Source: Candidatus Rokuibacteriota bacterium
GTDB taxonomy: Bacteria > Methylomirabilota > Methylomirabilia > Rokubacteriales > CSP1-6
Assembly: GCA_003221595.1 (NCBI GenBank)
Contig: QHSM01000199.1
Span: 1-5,746 of the forward strand
Direction of reading: 5' to 3'
DNA length: 5,746 nucleotides
Of the stretch, positions 1 through 5,746 are shown one piece after another. Both the position numbers and the translations under genes were made by a program. Under the pieces are notes generated by a model. The model did no database searches. It was not told where the DNA came from and saw nothing but the letters and a program-made list of their open reading frames with translations. The stretch's first letter is position 1. Each line of letters starts with the position of its first letter.

Positions 1-685
1 CGTCGGCGAGGATCGTCCCCTGGTGCATCGCGACGATCCGGTCCGAGTAGTTGAAGACCACGTCCATGTCGTGCTCGATGATCGCCGCCGAGATGCCCTG
101 CGACCGGACGACGGACGTCACGGTGTCCATGATCGGCGCCTTTTCCCGCGTGCTGACGCCGCTGGTCGGCTCGTCCAGGAAGAGAAGCTTCGGGCGGAGG
201 GCGTAGGCGACCGCGACGTCCAGGAGCTTGCGCTCACCCTGCGAGACGCCGCCGGCCAGCACCCGCGCCTTCGGCGCGAGCCCGAACAGGCGGAGAATCT
301 CGTGCGCCTCGTCCCAGACCGCCGAGTCGCTCGCGGCGAGGGCGACGAGGTTGGCGATCTTGCCCTCGCGCGAGAAGACCGTCAGCGCGACGTTGTCGAG
401 CGCGGTGAGCTGGTCGAAGAGGTTCACGAGCTGGAAGCTGCGCGCGATCCCGGCCTTGATGCGGCCGTGCACGGACTGGTGGGTGACGTCGGCGTCCCGG
501 AAGAGGATCTGGCCGCCGTCGGGACGGAAGAGCCCGGAGATCAGGTTGACGAGCGTGGTCTTGCCGGCGCCGTTCGAGCCGATCAGGGCGAGAACCTCGC
601 TCTCCCTGACCGTGAAATTCACGTGGTCGACGGCGTGCGTGTCGCCGAACCATTTCACGAGGTCCTTCGTGACCAGGAGGCTCAC
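1..685 (-). CDS. livG: LivG-type ATP-binding protein of a branched-chain amino acid ABC importer (3' end cut by window edge)
   Basis: Cytoplasmic ATPase subunit that powers the LivH/LivM channel. I translated 228 residues from the GTG at 685; the frame stays open to the window edge, so about 20-30 C-terminal residues are missing against the usual 250-260. All ABC ATPase motifs are visible: Walker A GSNGAGKTT (residues 36-44, Lys42), Q-loop Gln85 in ARSFQLVNLF, an ABC signature VSQGERK (147-153), Walker B LLFLDEP (167-173, Glu172 catalytic), D-loop SGVST and switch His205 in IIEHDMDVV. The LDEPTSGVST and EHDMDVVF stretches are typical of Liv-type ATPases. The start is supported by AGGGGAG about 8 nt upstream and by the 1-nt gap to the livM stop. 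The signature departs from canonical LSGGQ. A LivF partner should follow beyond position 1. The family assignment is firm; the substrate is not determined by this subunit. Confidence 0.95.
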   Translation of the reverse strand, partial: MSLLVTKDLVKWFGDTHAVDHVNFTVRESEVLALIGSNGAGKTTLVNLISGLFRPDGGQILFRDADVTHQSVHGRIKAGIARSFQLVNLFDQLTALDNVALTVFSREGKIANLVALAASDSAVWDEAHEILRLFGLAPKARVLAGGVSQGERKLLDVAVAYALRPKLLFLDEPTSGVSTREKAPIMDTVTSVVRSQGISAAIIEHDMDVVFNYSDRIVAMHQGTILAD

Positions 686-686
686 C

Positions 687-1688
687 TCAGTGTCTCCCCT
701 GGAGCCGCGCGAGCAGGCGCCCGGCGGTTCCGACGATCCCGGTGGGCAGCGACAGCACCAGCCCCACCAGCACGGCGCCGAGCAGCAATTGCCAGTAGAC
801 CGTGTAGCCGACCGCGTACGTCTTGAGATAGTTGAACACGACGGCTCCGATGATCGGCCCGGCGAACGACCGGAACCCGCCGAGGACCGTCATGAACACG
901 ATCTCGCCCGAGAACGTCCAGTGCATGATGTCGGGCGTCGTGAGCCCGTTCAGCGGCACCCAGAGGGCGCCCGCCAGCCCCGTGAAGACGCCGGACACCA
1001 GGAACGCCACCCAGCGGTACCGCCAGATCCGCACGCCGACGAACTCGGCCCGGGTCTCGTTGTCGCGGATCGCCTGGAGCGCCATCCCGAAGGGCGAGTT
1101 CACGATCACCCACATCAGCGCGACGCACAGACCGAACACGATGAGCACGTAGTAGTAGTACGCGTGCGACATGAAGACCGTCTTGTCCCCCGTGCCCGTC
1201 ACGAGCCCGCCGAAGAGCGACGGCGTCGGCACGCGCAGCCCGTCGGTCCCGCCCGTCACCCAGAAGAACTTGAAGGCGAGCGACCAGAGCACCTGCGAGA
1301 GGGCCAGCGTGAGGATGCCGAAGAAGATCGTCGTGTAGCGGACGCAGACGACGCCGAAGAGCGCGGTGACGAGGACCGAGGCGACGATCGCGCCGATCAG
1401 GAACAGCTCCATGGAGCCGACCTTGAGGTACTTGACCATCAGCGCCACCGCGTAGGCGCCGACGCCGAAGTACGCGGAGTGACCGAACGAGAGCAGACCG
1501 GTGTAGCCGAGCAGCAGATTGAAGCCGAGCGCGCCGATCGCCATGACGAGCCCGTACGCCAGGAGAATCGCGCCGTAGGGCGGCAGGACCAGCGGAACGA
1601 GCGCCAGCAGTACCGCGATCGGCACGGCGACGCGGAGGGCCCGGGCGCTCGACGCGGTCGGCCGGAACGCGGGCACCGGCGCGCTCAT
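687..1688 (-). CDS. livM: LivM-type permease of a branched-chain amino acid ABC importer
   Basis: Inner-membrane permease of 333 residues (BPD_transp_2 family) that forms the channel together with LivH. About eight or nine hydrophobic segments are visible, roughly at residues 19-37, 39-62, 66-86, 94-115, 119-139, 178-197, 226-247, 262-289 and 297-317. Family landmarks are GLLSFGHSAYFGVGAYA (64-80), the cytoplasmic loop AIRDNETRAEFVGV (206-219), which contacts the ATPase in this family, and the C-terminal LSLPTGIVG (312-320). The open frame runs back to about 2297, but the ATG at 1688 is chosen because it overlaps the livH stop as ATGA and gives a normal LivM N-terminus; the upstream extension is arginine/glycine-rich and lies antiparallel to nothing but livH coding sequence. 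It ends in TGA 1 nt before livG. Translation is probably coupled to livH, since no good ribosome site precedes the ATG. Confidence 0.96.
   Translation of the reverse strand: MSAPVPAFRPTASSARALRVAVPIAVLLALVPLVLPPYGAILLAYGLVMAIGALGFNLLLGYTGLLSFGHSAYFGVGAYAVALMVKYLKVGSMELFLIGAIVASVLVTALFGVVCVRYTTIFFGILTLALSQVLWSLAFKFFWVTGGTDGLRVPTPSLFGGLVTGTGDKTVFMSHAYYYYVLIVFGLCVALMWVIVNSPFGMALQAIRDNETRAEFVGVRIWRYRWVAFLVSGVFTGLAGALWVPLNGLTTPDIMHWTFSGEIVFMTVLGGFRSFAGPIIGAVVFNYLKTYAVGYTVYWQLLLGAVLVGLVLSLPTGIVGTAGRLLARLQGRH
693..700 (-). promoter_or_regulatory. Ribosome binding site for livG
   Basis: On the minus strand the sequence AGGGGAGA lies inside the end of livM, with its GGGGAG core about 8 nt before the GTG at 685. 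It is the clearest Shine-Dalgarno match at any gene junction in this window. It selects the GTG at 685 as the livG start, which otherwise has no nearby in-frame ATG. Confidence 0.7.
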
Positions 1689-2491
1689 GGACGCTCGGCG
1701 AACCAGGTGATGCCGGCCTCGCGCACAAAGCCCACGATGATCGCACCGACCAGCGCTCCCTCGAGGCTCCCCAGCCCGCCGATGACGACGACGATGAACG
1801 AGAGCACGAGCGCGTCGACCCCCATGCCGAGCACCGCCGACTGGCTCGGCACGATGATGGCGCCGCCCAGGCCCGCCATGAAGCAGCCGAGGGTGAAGGC
1901 CTCGACGTAGACACGGTTGACGTTCACCCCCAGGGCGGACGCCATGCGCATGTTCTGCGACGTGGCGCGCAGCACGACGCCGAACTTCGTCCGGTAGATG
2001 AACGCCCAGAGGAAGATGGCGGCGGCCGCGCCCACGCCGATGACCAGGAAGTTGTAGGTCGGGTAGATCGACTCGCCGACCGTCACGCTGCCGAAGCTCT
2101 CGAACAGGGCGCTCGCCGAGAGCGGATACGGCCCCCAGAAGAGGCGCATCACGTCCTCGAGGATCATCAGGAGACCGAAGGTGCAGAGGAGCTGGTATTC
2201 CTCGGCGCGCTTGTAGAACGGCCGCAGCAGCGTCGGCTCGAGGACGGCGCCGAGGATCGCGGTGGCGACCGCGCCCACCGGCAGGAGCGCGAGCCACACG
2301 GGCATCGACGCCCCGGCCACCACCGAGCCGATGACCCAGGCCGTCACGTACGCGCCGAAGGCGTAGACGTTGCCGTGGGCCAGATTCACGATGCGCATGA
2401 CGCCGTAGATGAGGCTGAGGCCGCCCGCGATCAGGAACAGGACCGACGCGTAGAGGAGCGAGTTGAGAAGGTGGATGAGGAGGACGTCCAC
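1685..2491 (-). CDS. livH: LivH-type permease of a branched-chain amino acid ABC importer, short C-terminus
   Basis: Inner-membrane permease of 268 residues (BPD_transp_2 family), partner of LivM. The hallmark GLSLIYGVMRIVNLAHG (24-40) is followed by NVYAFGAYV, and the conserved cytoplasmic loop RATSQNMRMASALGVN (175-190) is present. Hydrophobic segments fall near residues 8-30, 41-62, 64-86, 100-118, 145-168, 197-215, 225-240 and 244-258. The start is GTG at 2491; it shares one base with the TAG stop of the preceding gene (TAGTG), so translation is likely coupled by termination-reinitiation, and I see no strong Shine-Dalgarno. The protein stops at ITWFAERP, just where LivH relatives usually continue with one more membrane helix and an RPxGLFG-like tail, so it looks about 20-30 residues short. 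No continuation of that tail appears in the frame after the stop. Family assignment is secure; the meaning of the short end is open. Confidence 0.95.
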   Translation of the reverse strand: MDVLLIHLLNSLLYASVLFLIAGGLSLIYGVMRIVNLAHGNVYAFGAYVTAWVIGSVVAGASMPVWLALLPVGAVATAILGAVLEPTLLRPFYKRAEEYQLLCTFGLLMILEDVMRLFWGPYPLSASALFESFGSVTVGESIYPTYNFLVIGVGAAAAIFLWAFIYRTKFGVVLRATSQNMRMASALGVNVNRVYVEAFTLGCFMAGLGGAIIVPSQSAVLGMGVDALVLSFIVVVIGGLGSLEGALVGAIIVGFVREAGITWFAERP

Positions 2492-4782
2492 TACTCGGTC
2501 ACGCGGTACGAGATCACCTTCACCTCGGGGTTCAATGAGTTTCCGTTGAGCGTCAGCGCGAGCAAGACCCGGTACGTGCCCGGCGGCAGCTTGCCCCTGA
2601 GATCCACGATCAGGCGGTCGCCCTCCACGTCCTGAGCCCGGCCGGTCGCGACGACCTCGTCGCCAGCGCCGACCGCCGTCCAGCGCGCCACGACAGTGTC
2701 GTGCGTCTTCTCCCCGGTGGGCGCCAGACGCATCGGCTCCCGCACGATCTTATACGACCGCTCGAATTTCGTCAGCGTTTGCGCGTCGACCTGCAGCTCG
2801 AGGCGATCGCCCCGCCGGTCGATCGCGCCGATCCACGCGCGCCGCGGCAGCGCCCAGCGGTCGAACGACCCGACGACGTTGGGGTACGAGAGGTCGCGGA
2901 ACACCGCCAGCACGGTGGCATCGGCCGACCACTTCTGCAGGCGATAGGGTCCGCTCGTCACGAGCCAGTGGCCGTTCTGGCGGCGGAACCGCCGGAGCGC
3001 GGCCCACCGCTGCTGGGCCTGCTCGACGGTGACGAGGCCCCGCAGCGCCTCGGGCACGTAGGCGCGGCGCTCGAGGCTCTCGGCGATCGGGCCCAGCGCG
3101 TCCACCAGCTTCCGGTCGCGGACCAGATCGAGCCAGGCGAGCCCCCGGCGCCGCGCCTCGTCCTCCGAGAAGGCCGCCAGCCCGCGCGTCACCGCCTCCT
3201 CCATCAGGACGAGGAGCTGCCACGGCACCGGGCTCCAGGGCGGCGCGATCGCCGGCGCGTCGGCCAGATCGGCAGCATGGCGCAGGTACACCTCGATCAC
3301 CGGCGTCTCGAGGAACACCTGCAGATCGCCGAAATCTCGGACCTCGGTGTCGAGCTTCACCACGCGCACCGCGGCCAGCCATTCGCGCAGGAGCGCGGTC
3401 GCTCGATCGATCCCGCGGTCCTTCTCGCTCCAGCGGCGAGCGAAGACGTACGGATAGACGATGTCGGCGACGGTCATCTTCGTCTGGTCGTGGAACTTCG
3501 AGAGCGCCACCCGATACGTGACTCGCTGCTGGGCGACCGTGCCCGGCGCCGCCGGGCGCGGCGTGCCGGTCGATGGCTCGAGTATCAGCGCGTCGCGCGG
3601 CACCTCGACGGGGCCGGAGATCTCGGCGGTGCGCACCCGATTCGGCAGCCAGCCCACGCCGTAGGGCTCGGGCAGGACGGCCGCGTCGCCCAGAACCGAC
3701 CACACGAGAGCGCCCGCCTCGTCCGTGAAGCCGGCGACCGGGTTCCACGCCGCCGCCGGGCGCGTCGCGGTTGCGACGCGAAGCCAGCCGTTCCATGGGA
3801 AGTCCTTCAGCTTCACGGTCCGGAAGAAGACGCCCGAGCCGAGGCCCGCCTGAGTGTCGAAGCCCACGTTCTCGACGCCCTCCGAGTAGCTGTCGTTCAC
3901 CGCCTCGCGCCGGAGCGCGTACCCGAGCGGGATCCGCTCGCAGCCCCGGGTCACGAGCGAGACCAGGCGCCGCTCGAGGTTCAGCCGCTCGGTCGCGCTC
4001 GTGTAGTCGCCGCGGACGCGGCGGGCGAACGTCTCCTCGACGGCGCTGCGCGCGCTCGGATCGCTAAGGGCGCGCGCGGACAACGCGTGGGCGTGGAACC
4101 AGCCCTGCTTCAGCCAGGGCGGTCCGATCCAGCCGTTGAGCCGCGTCGCCGCCTCGCGCAGGAGCTGCTCGAGCGGCACTTCCTCGAGCGTCGCGTCCCA
4201 CTCGCCGTCGGCGGGCCGCCAGGCCGGGCCGGCAGCGAGGCCGGAGACGCCTCTGGACATCCGAAGCCGCGGAATCGCTCCAGCCGTCGCGGCGCGCCCC
4301 TTCGCCGCCTCGACGAGGTCGGCGTGGTGCACGTAGTCCTCGTGCCAGGGCGTGACGGGATAGGGGTAGACGACGTACTCGGGCTTCGCCGTGGCCAGCG
4401 CGGGCGCCAGACGCATCGCCGCCGCGCAGCGCTCGCGCGGTTCGGCGAACGCGCGGCTCGCCGGATTGAACGTGAGCACGACGAACGCGCGGAACGATTC
4501 GATCCACGCCAGCTCCGCCGCGCCCTTCGGCGCCGCGAGTGGCCCGACGTACGCATGAATCGCGTTCCTGGCGAAGAGCCGCAGCGCGGCCCCCGGCTCC
4601 GCGGCCGTCACGGTGATCTCCTGCGGATAGAACGACGGGTAATACGGAATCTCGTGCCCCGCCTCCGCCCACGAAGCGAAGACGGCGAGGAACACCAGCA
4701 CCGAGGCGAGCACGCGAGCCACGACTATGCGCGAGCGGGGCCGGAGGCGCCGGCCCGGGGCGCGACGCCCCCGGGCCGACAC
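2491..4782 (-). CDS. Large exported protein of unknown function with a family 5 binding-protein-like middle region
   Basis: I do not recognise this 763-residue protein by name. Residues 1-41 look like a signal peptide: an arginine-rich n-region, a hydrophobic core VLASVLVFLAVFASWA, and a cleavage-type AEA before GHEIPYYPS, so the mature protein should be periplasmic or surface-exposed. Residues 42-330 match no family I know; they hold the only two cysteines (119, 281) and a TPWHEDYVHHAD cluster. Residues 334-650 carry, in the right order, three stretches resembling SBP_bac_5 peptide-binding proteins: LRVATATRPAAAWNP (334-348), SKFHDQTKMTVADIV (428-442) and LVTSGPYRLQKW (607-618). Residues 655-763 are rich in alternating beta patterns ending in LPPGTYRVLLALTLNG, like an Ig-like or similar beta domain; the second lobe of a family 5 protein is not seen. 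It sits between the binding-protein gene and livH, sharing a base with livH, so it is probably an accessory to this importer. The GTG at 4782 has a TGAGG directly against it and overlaps a hairpin; GTG at 4722 or 4713 would still leave a signal peptide. Confidence 0.9.
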   Translation of the reverse strand: MSARGRRAPGRRLRPRSRIVVARVLASVLVFLAVFASWAEAGHEIPYYPSFYPQEITVTAAEPGAALRLFARNAIHAYVGPLAAPKGAAELAWIESFRAFVVLTFNPASRAFAEPRERCAAAMRLAPALATAKPEYVVYPYPVTPWHEDYVHHADLVEAAKGRAATAGAIPRLRMSRGVSGLAAGPAWRPADGEWDATLEEVPLEQLLREAATRLNGWIGPPWLKQGWFHAHALSARALSDPSARSAVEETFARRVRGDYTSATERLNLERRLVSLVTRGCERIPLGYALRREAVNDSYSEGVENVGFDTQAGLGSGVFFRTVKLKDFPWNGWLRVATATRPAAAWNPVAGFTDEAGALVWSVLGDAAVLPEPYGVGWLPNRVRTAEISGPVEVPRDALILEPSTGTPRPAAPGTVAQQRVTYRVALSKFHDQTKMTVADIVYPYVFARRWSEKDRGIDRATALLREWLAAVRVVKLDTEVRDFGDLQVFLETPVIEVYLRHAADLADAPAIAPPWSPVPWQLLVLMEEAVTRGLAAFSEDEARRRGLAWLDLVRDRKLVDALGPIAESLERRAYVPEALRGLVTVEQAQQRWAALRRFRRQNGHWLVTSGPYRLQKWSADATVLAVFRDLSYPNVVGSFDRWALPRRAWIGAIDRRGDRLELQVDAQTLTKFERSYKIVREPMRLAPTGEKTHDTVVARWTAVGAGDEVVATGRAQDVEGDRLIVDLRGKLPPGTYRVLLALTLNGNSLNPEVKVISYRVTE
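4751..4778 (-). repeat. Perfect 10-bp GC-only inverted repeat (possible mRNA hairpin)
   Basis: The arms 4751-4760 (CGGCCCGGGG) and 4769-4778 (CCCCGGGCCG) are perfectly complementary around an 8-nt loop. The structure begins 17 nt after the binding-protein stop codon and includes the first few codons of the next gene if that gene starts at 4782. No T-run follows on the minus strand, so it is not a typical intrinsic terminator. A plausible role is protecting the 3' end of the binding-protein message or damping downstream expression, as known for hairpins behind other binding-protein genes. GC-rich palindromes also arise by chance in DNA of this composition. Confidence 0.5.
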
Positions 4783-4795
4783 CCTCAGCAGAACG

Positions 4796-5746
4796 CTAGG
4801 CTTTGACGACCGGCCAGGTCTTGTCGATCCAGGTGTAGGTCGACGTCGGCTCGCCCTTGGGCCAGCCGGGCGGCGCCGTGATGCTCCGGATCGGGATCGT
4901 GATGATGCGGGCCGGATCGAGGATCGGGAACGGGTACTCTGCCACGTTCTTGCTGAAGCCGGTCACCGCGTCCTTGTAGCCCTGGTGATTGTCGGGACGG
5001 ATGTAGACGTAGCCCCCGGGACCAGCCATCATCATGCCCTCGAGCAAGGCGATGATCGCCTCGTCGTCGGGCCAGCCACCGCCGATTTTGTTGGCCTTCT
5101 CGATGGCGGACTTCAGCATGTATGTGGCCGTGTACCCACCCTCGGCCTGGAAGTTCGGGTACTCGTTGAAGCGTGCGTGGTACTTCTCGACGAAGGTCTT
5201 GTTGAGCGGCCACTTGTCGCCGCCCGGGTACGTGAAGTGGTAGTTCGAATGCACGCCGGCGATCACGCCCTCGGGGTGGTCCTTGCCGATCGCGTGCGGC
5301 GCCACGCCGAAGGCGATCGTGCTGGCGAACTTCGCCTTCTGGAACATGCCATAGCGAAGCGCCTGCTTGTACATGGCGACGTAGTCGCCGCCCCACACCG
5401 ACGACACGATCAGATCGGGCTTCGCCGCGATGGCCTTCGTGATATGCGAGCTGAAGTCGGTCGTGCCAAGCTTCGGCCAGCCCTCGGAGACCACCTCCGC
5501 CGGCGGCATCAGCTTCTTCATCACGATCTTCAGGTGGTCGAACGCGTTGCGGCCGTAGGAATAGTCCGGATGGATGTGCGCGATGCGCTTGGACTTGGGC
5601 CAGGTCTGGGCGATACCCAGCGCGCAGGTCACGCCATCGGCCGACTGCATGTTGGTGATGCGGAAGATGTAGTGCGGGTTCGGCACGGCCTTGTCGAACA
5701 GGAAGTCCGTGCAGCCGTCCACGAAGATCGTGAGGAGCTTCAGCTC
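4796..5746 (-). CDS. Periplasmic substrate-binding protein of a branched-chain amino acid-type ABC importer (5' end cut by window edge)
   Basis: The visible 316 residues are the C-terminal part of a Peripla_BP_6 (type-1 fold, LivK-like) binding protein. Family members are usually around 380-430 residues, so roughly 80-110 residues, including the signal peptide, lie beyond position 5746. The frame is open to the edge, so the in-frame GTG at 5722 is only an internal valine. Recognisable pieces are LPNP-like FDKAVPNPHYIFRI (17-30 of the fragment), the hinge-side IAHIHPDYSYGRNAFDHLK (55-73), the second-lobe DLIVSSVWGGDYVAMYKQA (111-129), AEGGYTATYMLKSAIEKA (201-218) and a late GPGGYVYIRPDNHQGYKDA (242-260), a position where relatives carry GxVxxxPxxHQ. 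Two cysteines (12, 41 of the fragment) could pair. It presumably captures the ligand in the periplasm for LivH/LivM. The fold is clear; the ligand could be a branched-chain amino acid, an amide or an aromatic or short-chain acid. Confidence 0.93.
   Translation of the reverse strand, partial: ELKLLTIFVDGCTDFLFDKAVPNPHYIFRITNMQSADGVTCALGIAQTWPKSKRIAHIHPDYSYGRNAFDHLKIVMKKLMPPAEVVSEGWPKLGTTDFSSHITKAIAAKPDLIVSSVWGGDYVAMYKQALRYGMFQKAKFASTIAFGVAPHAIGKDHPEGVIAGVHSNYHFTYPGGDKWPLNKTFVEKYHARFNEYPNFQAEGGYTATYMLKSAIEKANKIGGGWPDDEAIIALLEGMMMAGPGGYVYIRPDNHQGYKDAVTGFSKNVAEYPFPILDPARIITIPIRSITAPPGWPKGEPTSTYTWIDKTWPVVKA

Noticed and set aside
234..653. A 139-codon minus-strand frame overlapping livG
   Set aside because: It is a shadow in another frame; the livG frame carries every ATPase motif without interruption from 685 to the window edge.
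228..1910. A 560-codon open frame on the plus strand antisense to livG, livM and part of livH
   Set aside because: Its product is a low-complexity, charged sequence that crosses three well-recognised minus-strand genes; it is a composition artefact.
1689..2297. Extending livM upstream to an in-frame start at 2297, giving 536 residues
   Set aside because: The extra residues lie entirely within livH coding sequence, have no membrane character and are Arg/Gly/Ala-rich. The ATGA overlap at 1685-1688 gives a normal-length LivM.
4751..4778. The GC palindrome as an intrinsic transcription terminator
   Set aside because: No run of T follows the stem on the minus strand and the operon genes continue immediately downstream.
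4730..4782. A twin-arginine (Tat) export signal in the arginine-rich leader of the 763-residue protein
   Set aside because: Arginine pairs are present (RR at residues 6-7 and 11-12), but the S/T-RR-x-F-L-K context is absent and the leader reads better as a Sec-type signal with a variable start.
2701..4806. A 701-codon open frame on the plus strand almost exactly antisense to the 763-residue gene
   Set aside because: It is rich in Arg, Glu, Asp, His and Pro with no hydrophobic core, domain or ribosome site, as expected when a GC-rich gene with C/G third positions is read on the opposite strand. The minus-strand frame has a signal peptide and recognisable motifs.
5722..5722. The GTG at 5722 as the start of the binding-protein gene
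   Set aside because: The frame continues open to the window edge with family-like sequence (ELKLLTIF), there is no signal peptide after the GTG, and the protein would lack its first lobe half.

Overview
The window is a GC-rich (roughly two thirds G+C), essentially intergenic-free piece of a single minus-strand operon. It encodes a branched-chain-amino-acid-type (HAAT/Liv family) ABC importer. Read in the direction of transcription, from high to low coordinates, the genes are: the 3' part of a periplasmic type-1 solute-binding protein (5746-4796); a large exported protein of 763 codons with no recognised family name (4782-2491); the permease LivH (2491-1685); the permease LivM (1688-687); and the 5' part of the ATPase LivG (685-1). 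A LivF-type second ATPase is expected beyond position 1, and the start of the binding-protein gene lies beyond position 5746.

The genes are very tightly packed. The gap after the binding-protein gene is 13 nt. The unknown gene and livH share one base (TAGTG), livH and livM overlap by 4 nt (ATGA), and livM and livG are separated by 1 nt. Three of the four visible or inferred starts are GTG. The only sequence with non-coding character is the short gap at 4783-4795. Just beyond it, inside the 5' end of the unknown gene, lies a perfect 10-bp GC-only inverted repeat.

The transport logic is conventional: a periplasmic binding protein delivers a small amphipathic ligand (amino acid, amide or related carboxylate) to a LivH/LivM channel driven by LivG and an unseen LivF. 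The unconventional part is the 763-residue exported protein inserted between the binding protein and the permeases. Its middle third carries motifs that look like lobe I of family 5 (oligopeptide/nickel-type, SBP_bac_5) binding proteins. Lobe II appears to be missing and is replaced by a beta-rich C-terminal domain, and the N-terminal third resembles nothing I recognise. This is the best candidate in the window for an undescribed component.

The organism cannot be fixed from this window. High GC, abundant GTG starts and a liv-type operon with an extra exported protein fit soil or groundwater bacteria such as Candidatus Rokubacteria/Methylomirabilota or a high-GC proteobacterium; this is an inference, not a demonstration. 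No RNA genes, mobile elements, CRISPR arrays or convincing promoters were seen.
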